Positions 57,258-64,000 of a stretch of DNA of 64,000 nt are shown here, piece by piece. The notes beneath the pieces were generated by a model. The model made no database searches, was not told where the DNA came from, and saw only the letters and a list, made by a program, of their open reading frames with translations. The DNA comes from Winslowiella toletana (GTDB lineage Bacteria > Pseudomonadota > Gammaproteobacteria > Enterobacterales > Enterobacteriaceae). A program made the position numbers and the translations under genes. How positions within the stretch are numbered: the first letter of the stretch is position 1; each line of letters starts with the position of its first letter. Where the stretch lies: the NCBI RefSeq assembly GCF_032164335.1, contig NZ_CP134152.1, positions 62,001 through 126,000 of the forward strand, in the 5' to 3' direction.

Positions 57258-57988
57258 TGCCGATTATCGCACTGCAGGGGCTTCGCGGCGGTACGGGAGC
57301 CAGTTCAGTCACCGCCGCGTTGGCCTGGGCTTTTAATCAGTTGGGTGAGGAAGTGCTGGCGATGGACTTTTCCAGCAGCAATCAACTGGCGTTGCATTTC
57401 AATGCGCCAGTCGGGCTGACACGTGGCTGGATGCGGGGCGCGCTGGACAGTGACGACTGGCAGCAGAGCGCATTACGTTATTTGCCAGGCCTGGATTTGG
57501 TGCCTTTTGGCACCCTCAGCGAACGGGAGTGTGAGACGCTGGAGGCGGGCGGTATCGATATTTTACTGTCGTGGTTACAACATCTTACCGATCTAAAAAC
57601 CGACTATCGCTGGTTGCTGCTGGATGTTCCGGCGCAACAAAACCGCTGGTCGCGACAAATTCTGGCCCACGCCGATCGTGTTATCAGTGTGATCACGGCT
57701 GATGCCAACTGCCATATTCATCTGCATCAACGGCAGCCAGGCAGTAACACACTATTTTTGATCAATAATTTTAATGCTAACAGTCAGTCACAACAGGATC
57801 TGCAACAGCTATGGCTCAGCACGCTGGACAGGCTGATTCCGGTTGTTATTCATCGTGATGAAGCGATGGCAGAAGCATTACTGGTAAAACAACCGACGGG
57901 TGAATATCGCCCCGAGAGCCTGGCAGCGGAGGAGATCACCACGCTGGCCAATTGGTTATTGATCAATCTCGCTGAGGCGCGAAAATGA
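57257..57988 (+). CDS. bcsQ: BcsQ MinD-like ATPase (second operon)
   Basis: 243 residues aligning with E. coli BcsQ (LPGLDLVPFGTLS, DANCHIHLHQ, VIHRDEAMAEALLVKQPTGEYR). The P-loop reads LRGGTGASS and lacks the usual lysines, as the E. coli protein also does, so nucleotide use follows the BcsR-BcsQ complex style. It overlaps bcsA by 4 bp. Confidence 0.94.
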   Translation: MPIIALQGLRGGTGASSVTAALAWAFNQLGEEVLAMDFSSSNQLALHFNAPVGLTRGWMRGALDSDDWQQSALRYLPGLDLVPFGTLSERECETLEAGGIDILLSWLQHLTDLKTDYRWLLLDVPAQQNRWSRQILAHADRVISVITADANCHIHLHQRQPGSNTLFLINNFNANSQSQQDLQQLWLSTLDRLIPVVIHRDEAMAEALLVKQPTGEYRPESLAAEEITTLANWLLINLAEARK

Positions 57989-60579
57989 ACCCGCTACGCT
58001 GGTTGTTAATACCGCCCGCCAGACAGGCACTGAGTCAGCGATATAGTGGCTGGCGGCGCAATGGCGTCAGCCGATTTGCCGCCTCGATTCACTGTTTGTG
58101 GATTATTCTCAGCTGGTCGCTGTTGCGTTTAGAGACGCCGGCGTGGCAAAAAATTATCGACCAGCGACTTTTATTTTATCCGCAGATTTCTCCTGAGCGC
58201 CCGCGCCCGGCTGATGCGCTGCGGTATCTGGTACAAAGCCTGTGGCTAATTCTGTTTCTGCCGGTGGATGCTTCAACCCGCAGTCAGCGCCAGCGCTTCA
58301 ATGCATTCCATTCGCTATATCAATGGCGTCAGCGCTTTAATCTGTGGCTCGATAACCTGCCTAAACGTGCGGCGAAAAAAAACCTGCAAGCGCGCACGGA
58401 GAAAAGGCTGGAACAGCTTAGTCCAGGGGTGCGTAAGCTGTTGTATGGCGTCTGTGCCACTATTGGTACTTTGCTGGCGATATTATGCATCTCCCAGCCT
58501 TTTGACCTGTTTACTCAGTTTATATTCGTGGTGTTGTTGTGGTCGGTGGCGATGGTCGTGCGTCGGATCCCGGGGCGTTTATCAACCACTATGCTGATCG
58601 TGCTGTCGCTGACGGTCTCCTGTCGCTATTTGTGGTGGCGCTACACCGCCACGCTGAACTGGGATGATCCACTCAGCCTGACCTTTGGCCTGATGCTGAT
58701 AGCCGCTGAGACCTTCTCATGGGTGGTACTGATTCTTGGCTATTTTCAGACCCTGTGGCCGCTTAATCGTCAGCCGGTTTCGTTACCGAAAGATATCGCC
58801 AGCTGGCCAACGGTGGATCTGTTAATCCCGACCTATAACGAACCGCTCAGCGTGGTGAAGCCGACGATTTATGCCGCGCTGGGTATTGACTGGCCGCAGG
58901 ATAAAATCTGTATCTATTTGCTTGATGATGGTAATCGCCCGGAGTTTCGCCAGTTTGCCGACAGCGTTGGCATCAATTACCTCGCGCGCAGCACCCATGA
59001 ACATGCCAAAGCAGGCAATATTAATCATGCGCTGCGCGTGGCTTGTCGTAGCGAATATCTGGCGATTTTTGACTGTGACCATGTGCCAACCCGCTCTTTC
59101 CTGCAAATGACCATGGGCTGGTTTATAAAAGAGCCCGAACTGGCGATGATGCAGACGCCGCATCACTTTTTTTCCCCCGATCCTTTCGAGCGTAATCTGG
59201 GCCGTTTTCGCCGTACGCCGAACGAAGGCACGCTATTTTATGGTCTGGTGCAGGATGGTAATGACGTCTGGGATGCCACCTTTTTCTGTGGTTCCTGTGC
59301 CGTTATAAAACGTAAAGCACTGGACGAGGTTGGTGGGATTGCGGTGGAAACCGTAACCGAGGACGCGCATACCTCGCTGCGTATGCACCGCAAAGGCTAC
59401 ACCTCAGCCTATATCCGCATTCCGCAGGCGGCCGGGCTGGCCACCGAGAGTTTATCGGCGCATATCGGTCAGCGTATTCGTTGGGCGCGCGGTATGGCGC
59501 AAATTTTCCGGCTGGATAATCCGCTGTTCGGCAAGGGGCTGAAGCTGGTACAGCGGCTCTGTTATGCCAATGCCATGCTGCATTTTCTTTCCGGTATTCC
59601 GCGGCTGATCTTCCTGCTGGCACCGCTGGCTTTTCTGCTGTGCCATGCCTACATCATTTTCGCGCCAGCGCTGGCCATCGCCATTTTTGTGCTGCCGCAT
59701 ATGATTCATACCAGCCTTACCAACTCACGTATTCAGGGGCGTTATCGCCACTCTTTCTGGAGTGATATCTATGAAACCGTGCTGGCCTGGTATATCGCCC
59801 GGCCCACCACAGTGGCGCTGTTTAATCCGCATAAAGGCAAATTTAACGTCACCGCCAAAGGCGGGCTGGTTGAGAGTCAGCATCTCGACTGGGTGATTAC
59901 CCGGCCCTATATCTTTTTGGTACTGCTCAATCTTGCCGGCGTTTTTGCCGCTATCTGGCGTTTTAGCTATGGGCCAGAAACCGAAATGCTGACCGTACTG
60001 GTCAGTTTACTCTGGGTTTTTTACAACATGATTATTCTCGGCGGCGCAGTGGCGGTTTCCGTCGAGGCGCGTCAGATCCGGGAATCTCACCGGGTAGAAA
60101 TTGCGATGCCGGCGGCGGTGATGCGTGCCGACGGACATATGTTGCCCTGTACCCTGCGTGACTACTCCGACGCCAGTGTCGGTATTGAATTGCGTGAAGA
60201 GGGAATGCTGAAGGATAACGAGCAGATTTTTCTGCTGCTTAAACGTGGTCAGCAGGAGTTCAGCTTCCCTTGCTATGTACAGCGCGTGTTTGGCAGGCGA
60301 GCAGGGATCAGCCTGAAAGAGTTAACCACTAAACAGAATATCGAATTTATTCAGTGCACTTTCGCCCGGGCGGATACCTGGGCGTTGTGGCAGGACGGTT
60401 TTCCGGAAGATAAGCCTATTCAGAGTCTGACCGACATTATGTTGCTGGGATTCAAAGGCTATATCCGTCTGGCGGAATATGGGCCAACAGGCGTGCGTCG
60501 TCTGTTCAGGCTATTGACCACTTTTATTCTCTGGATCGCCTCGTTTTTCCCAAGAAGCCCGGCGAAACTCACTACATGA
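57985..60579 (+). CDS. bcsA: Cellulose synthase catalytic subunit BcsA (second operon)
   Basis: 864 residues, with the long N-terminal extension (about 160 residues) of E. coli-type BcsA. Core motifs: LDDG (Asp314-Gly316), DCDH (Asp363, Asp365), TED (458-460), QRIRW (496-500). In the PilZ domain the R699xxxR703 motif is intact, but the second motif reads D726-Y-S-D-A-S731, with Ser in place of the usual Gly of DxSxxG. Otherwise an ordinary type II synthase followed 10 bp later by bcsB. Confidence 0.97.
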   Translation: MNPLRWLLIPPARQALSQRYSGWRRNGVSRFAASIHCLWIILSWSLLRLETPAWQKIIDQRLLFYPQISPERPRPADALRYLVQSLWLILFLPVDASTRSQRQRFNAFHSLYQWRQRFNLWLDNLPKRAAKKNLQARTEKRLEQLSPGVRKLLYGVCATIGTLLAILCISQPFDLFTQFIFVVLLWSVAMVVRRIPGRLSTTMLIVLSLTVSCRYLWWRYTATLNWDDPLSLTFGLMLIAAETFSWVVLILGYFQTLWPLNRQPVSLPKDIASWPTVDLLIPTYNEPLSVVKPTIYAALGIDWPQDKICIYLLDDGNRPEFRQFADSVGINYLARSTHEHAKAGNINHALRVACRSEYLAIFDCDHVPTRSFLQMTMGWFIKEPELAMMQTPHHFFSPDPFERNLGRFRRTPNEGTLFYGLVQDGNDVWDATFFCGSCAVIKRKALDEVGGIAVETVTEDAHTSLRMHRKGYTSAYIRIPQAAGLATESLSAHIGQRIRWARGMAQIFRLDNPLFGKGLKLVQRLCYANAMLHFLSGIPRLIFLLAPLAFLLCHAYIIFAPALAIAIFVLPHMIHTSLTNSRIQGRYRHSFWSDIYETVLAWYIARPTTVALFNPHKGKFNVTAKGGLVESQHLDWVITRPYIFLVLLNLAGVFAAIWRFSYGPETEMLTVLVSLLWVFYNMIILGGAVAVSVEARQIRESHRVEIAMPAAVMRADGHMLPCTLRDYSDASVGIELREEGMLKDNEQIFLLLKRGQQEFSFPCYVQRVFGRRAGISLKELTTKQNIEFIQCTFARADTWALWQDGFPEDKPIQSLTDIMLLGFKGYIRLAEYGPTGVRRLFRLLTTFILWIASFFPRSPAKLTT

Positions 60580-60589
60580 TGATGACACT

Positions 60590-62917
60590 ATGATGAGAAA
60601 ATTAAGCTGGTTTACCGCAATGCTGATGGGTTCGATGCCGCTGTGCCAGGCGGCTCCTGAAGGAATTGTTCCGCTGCAGACACAAGAGACGGCATCGCCA
60701 TCGGTCATGCCGCTAAACAGTGATGCCCCGACCGCCGATTTTGCGCCGATGCCGGTCGATCCTGCTGCGCCGTTACGCGATGTGGTGCTGCCATTCAGCA
60801 AAGTTGCGCCCCCGCCCGGAACGTTTAACCTGCGCGGCGTTCGACCTCAGGGGCAGATTGAATTTGGCGTGCGCAGTGACGAAGTGGTCACCAGGGCGCT
60901 GCTGAATCTTCACTTTCGTCCCTCTCCGGCACTGATTCCGACGTTATCGCATCTGAAAATTTATCTGAATGATGAGTTAGTCGGGCTGGTAACGCTGACG
61001 ACAGATCAGCTGGGAAAAGATAATCATGTGCAGATCAATATCGATCCGCGATTTATTGGTGACTTCAATCAGATCCGAATGGAGCTGGTGGGGCATTACA
61101 CCAACGTCTGTGAAAACCCGGCATATAGCTCGATCTGGCTGGATATCGGTAAAGACAGCTCGCTCGACCTGACATTGCAAAAATTGCCGCTGAAAAATGA
61201 CCTTTCGCACTTCCCGGAGCCCTTTTTTGATGCCCGCGATAACCGTCCGTTGACGCTGCCGATGATATTCGCCAGCGCGCCGGATCTCGCTGCGCAGCAG
61301 GCTGCGGCGGTACTGGCATCGTGGTTTGGCGTGCAGGCAGACTGGCGCGGCCAGTCCTATCCGGTGCTGTACAACCAGCTGCCGCAGCAGCAGCATGCGG
61401 TGGTATTTGCCACCAATAATAAGCGGCCAGATTTTTTGAAGGATTATCCTGCGGTGCAGAAACCAACCGTAGAGATCGTCAGCCAGCCGGATAATCCTTA
61501 TCAGAAAATGTTGCTGATACTCGGGCGTGATGACCAGGACCTGATCACCGCAGTACAAGGGATTGCGCAAGGTGAGGTGCTGCTGCGGGGTCAGACATCG
61601 GCTGTTGATAGTGTGAAATCATTACAGGCGCGGCAGCCCTATGATGCGCCTCGCTGGGTACGAACCGATCGTCCGACCACCTTTGCCGAGTTGAAGGCTT
61701 ATGAAACTCAGCTGCAGTCCGACGGCCTTCAACCTGCTCCGATAGTGCTTAATATGAATTTGCCACCCGATCTGTTCCTGGTGCGGGCGCGTGGCATCAA
61801 TATGGACATCCACTATCGCTACACTTCGCCGTTGCAGAATAACGACGGTTCGCGTCTGGCGATTCACCTGAACAATCAGTTTATTCAGGATTATCCGTTG
61901 CTGGCAAAAGAGGATAAGGGTAAGCAGTTTTTGCATATCCCGCTGATTCAGGGGCTTCAGGATAGCAATACCGCGTTGACCATCCCCGCGTTACGGCTTG
62001 GTGTGGTGAATCAGATGCGGTTTGATTTTGATTACGCCACCACCTTTATCGGCGGCACCAGTGATGGCCGCTGCGAAACGGTGACGCCGGTTGGTAATCA
62101 TGTGGTGATTGACGGTACATCGACGGTGGATTTCTCAGGCTATCGCCACTATATCGAGATGCCCTCACTGCGTGCCTTTGCTAACGCTGGTTTCCCTTTC
62201 AGCCGTTATACCGATCTGTCGCAGACGCTGGTACTGATGAGTCCGCAGCCTTCCGCGGAGCAAATCAGTACTCTGCTGAATGCGCTCGGGACGGTGGGTG
62301 CGCAGACCGGTTATCCGGCGCTGAAAATCCAACTGACCGATGACTGGAATAAGGCGCAGGGAAGTGATGCCGATCTGCTGATGATCGGCACGATCCCGGA
62401 GAATCTGCGTGATGATACGAAGATCAATTTGCTGGTTGAGGCGGCGAAAAGTTGGGTAAACACGCCGAATCGTCGAACGACGGGCGATAACAGCGATGTT
62501 TCCGACAGCGACCGTAAAGCAGAGAGCCATACGGCGATCAGTTCCAGCGGTCCGCTGGCGGCGATTGTTGGCTTTCAGTCACCGTTTGACGAACAGCGTA
62601 GCGTCATTGCATTGCTGGCCGACAGTTCGCGTGGCTGGCAATTACTCAATAATGCGCTGCTGGATACCGGTAAGCGCGCGGCGATTTTCGGTACGGTGGC
62701 GATTGTGCGCGAATCCGGAGTAAACAGCCTGCGCGTAGGGGATAATTACTACGTCGGCTATCTGCCGTGGTGGGAGCGAGTGTGGAATGCACTGGCAACA
62801 CATCCGGTATGGCTGGCGGTATTCGCGGTGATCGTCGTCGTGCTGTTTGCCCTGCTGATCTGGCGGGTGATGAGGCTGGTCAGCCGCCGCCGCTTTGGCG
62901 ATGAGGATGATAAATAG
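60590..62917 (+). CDS. bcsB: Cellulose synthase periplasmic subunit BcsB (second operon)
   Basis: 775 residues, close to the E. coli length. Signal peptide to about Ala22, then carbohydrate-binding and flavodoxin-like modules (RGVRPQGQIEFGVRSDEVVT, FDARDNRPLTLPMIF, ASWFGVQADWRGQSYPV). C-terminal membrane anchor (about 741-763). It passes the chain from BcsA to BcsC. The stop shares one base with the GTG start of bcsC; there is no bcsZ between them. Confidence 0.96.
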   Translation: MMRKLSWFTAMLMGSMPLCQAAPEGIVPLQTQETASPSVMPLNSDAPTADFAPMPVDPAAPLRDVVLPFSKVAPPPGTFNLRGVRPQGQIEFGVRSDEVVTRALLNLHFRPSPALIPTLSHLKIYLNDELVGLVTLTTDQLGKDNHVQINIDPRFIGDFNQIRMELVGHYTNVCENPAYSSIWLDIGKDSSLDLTLQKLPLKNDLSHFPEPFFDARDNRPLTLPMIFASAPDLAAQQAAAVLASWFGVQADWRGQSYPVLYNQLPQQQHAVVFATNNKRPDFLKDYPAVQKPTVEIVSQPDNPYQKMLLILGRDDQDLITAVQGIAQGEVLLRGQTSAVDSVKSLQARQPYDAPRWVRTDRPTTFAELKAYETQLQSDGLQPAPIVLNMNLPPDLFLVRARGINMDIHYRYTSPLQNNDGSRLAIHLNNQFIQDYPLLAKEDKGKQFLHIPLIQGLQDSNTALTIPALRLGVVNQMRFDFDYATTFIGGTSDGRCETVTPVGNHVVIDGTSTVDFSGYRHYIEMPSLRAFANAGFPFSRYTDLSQTLVLMSPQPSAEQISTLLNALGTVGAQTGYPALKIQLTDDWNKAQGSDADLLMIGTIPENLRDDTKINLLVEAAKSWVNTPNRRTTGDNSDVSDSDRKAESHTAISSSGPLAAIVGFQSPFDEQRSVIALLADSSRGWQLLNNALLDTGKRAAIFGTVAIVRESGVNSLRVGDNYYVGYLPWWERVWNALATHPVWLAVFAVIVVVLFALLIWRVMRLVSRRRFGDEDDK

Positions 62918-64000
62918 TGGCCATTAAAGCGCTGCCGTGGCTGGGCCTGATACTGCCCGGCATGGCTTTGTTTGGCCCAATTGCTGCGGTGGCGGCAGAG
63001 ACACCCGTGTCACACGAAGTGGCACCGGTAACGTGGTTGCTGCAGCAAATACGTATTGGTGAAGCCACCAATAAATTCGATCTGGTGACGCAGTCGCTTT
63101 ACCGGCTGCAAAAAATCGATCCGGATAATCCTGAAGTGCTGGCCGCGCAGCTGCGGCTGGCGCTGCGTCAGGGCGATCAGGCCAAAGCTCAGCGCCTGAT
63201 GGAACAGCTGAATAAAACCGCCGCAGATTCTCAGGCGGCAAAGCAGTCGGCTGCCAGTATGCTGCTGATCACCCCGGACGGACGCCAGCAGTTGCAGCAA
63301 GCCCGTTTACTGGCGACGGCGGGTCATCTTGAAGAGGCGCAAGCCGCTTACGACAAACTCTTTAACCGCCAGTTTCCGGGCGTCGATATCGCGCTGGAAT
63401 ACTGGCGGCTGGTGGCACGCATAGACGGCCAGCAGCCGCAGGCGTTAGCTCAGCTACAGGCGTTGGATCAGCAGTATCCGGGTAATTCCGGCCTGCGATT
63501 ACAGATTGCCCGGATGCAGCTGGAGAACAACAAAAACAATCAGGCCATTGTTGAGCTGAAAAAAGTGGCGCAGGACCCGGCAGGCCGTGAGTCGGCGGGA
63601 GCGCTATGGCTGGCAAAAATTCAGTCGCAGGCGGTTACCGAGAGCAGTGTCGCCGAACTGAAGCGGTATCTGGAGACGTTTACTGGCGGAGATGCGCAGC
63701 GCAATGGCCAACAGGAGCTGGAGCGTCGACAAAAATTGCTGGCCGATCCGATATTTCGCCAGCGTGAGCGTGGGCTTTCGTTAGTGGACAGAGGAGCAGG
63801 CGCGGCGGCGATTCCTGCATTACAGGCGGCGCTAAAGGCCAGGCCGGACGATGCCGAACTGCTTGGTGCCATGGGACAGGCGCAATCGCGCGCTAATCGT
63901 CGGGCTAGCGCGATTGGCTATTTTGAACGCGCGATTCAGGCGGGCCAGCAAAGTACCCGTATCGGTAAATGGCGTAGTTTGCTGACATCGAATCGCTATT
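62917..64000 (+). CDS. bcsC: Cellulose export protein BcsC (second operon), 3' end beyond window
   Basis: About 361 codons seen from GTG 62917, which shares a base with the bcsB stop. Signal peptide to about Ala30, then TPR repeats matching E. coli BcsC: QIRIGEATNKFDLVTQSLYRL, ITPDGRQQLQQARLLATAGH, IPALQAALKARPDDAELLGAMGQA. The beta-barrel part lies past the right edge. Confidence 0.95.
   Translation, partial: MAIKALPWLGLILPGMALFGPIAAVAAETPVSHEVAPVTWLLQQIRIGEATNKFDLVTQSLYRLQKIDPDNPEVLAAQLRLALRQGDQAKAQRLMEQLNKTAADSQAAKQSAASMLLITPDGRQQLQQARLLATAGHLEEAQAAYDKLFNRQFPGVDIALEYWRLVARIDGQQPQALAQLQALDQQYPGNSGLRLQIARMQLENNKNNQAIVELKKVAQDPAGRESAGALWLAKIQSQAVTESSVAELKRYLETFTGGDAQRNGQQELERRQKLLADPIFRQRERGLSLVDRGAGAAAIPALQAALKARPDDAELLGAMGQAQSRANRRASAIGYFERAIQAGQQSTRIGKWRSLLTSNRY

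Overview
The window reads as a chromosomal segment of an enteric gammaproteobacterium (Enterobacterales), most like the Erwinia/Pantoea group. Support: E. coli-like core genes (fdhD, sodA, yibL, mtlADR, yiaF, eptB, a tRNA-Pro, dppABCDF) and two complete kinds of cellulose synthase operon side by side. The genus is an inference from gene content, not a database result.

Region 1 (1-9305, all minus strand) is one tight accessory operon. It starts with a 63-residue cysteine-rich peptide with a double-glycine leader, followed by a membrane-anchored DsbA-like oxidoreductase, an LpxL/HtrB-like acyltransferase, a C39-peptidase ABC exporter, a MacA-like adaptor, a MacB-like ABC pump, a NodT-type outer-membrane lipoprotein and a beta-ketoacyl synthase that runs off the left edge. 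Together these look like a pathway that oxidises, possibly acylates, cleaves and exports a small peptide. It ends near fdhD.

Region 2 (10.2-29.5 kb) is mostly core metabolism: fdhD, sodA, a three-gene sugar ABC importer, yibL, the mannitol operon mtlADR with four CRP-like sites, and yiaF. It then holds a small accessory locus in which a predicted zinc metallopeptidase ('Vgr-related') and its lipoprotein partner have been tandemly duplicated together with the 3' end of a gamma-glutamyltransferase gene. The second peptidase copy is deleted down to its ends, while the second lipoprotein survives. After these come an orphan NadS-like regulator, a 12-bp tandem repeat, a small HD-type alarmone hydrolase, an Ohr peroxidase and eptB.

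Region 3 (29.4-36 kb) is tRNA-Pro(UGG) and the dipeptide permease dppABCDF.

Region 4 (36-64 kb) is a double cellulose locus: a first operon bcsO-Q-A-B-C-D-Z, then a divergent pair bcsEFG / bcsRQABC, the last gene being cut by the right edge. Only one bcsZ is present, in the first operon. Wedged between the operons is an AT-richer gene of 1764 codons. Its C-terminus carries an OspG/NleH-like kinase motif set followed by a cholera-toxin-like ADP-ribosyltransferase domain. This giant putative toxin/effector and the Region 1 peptide operon are the strongest candidates for undescribed biology.
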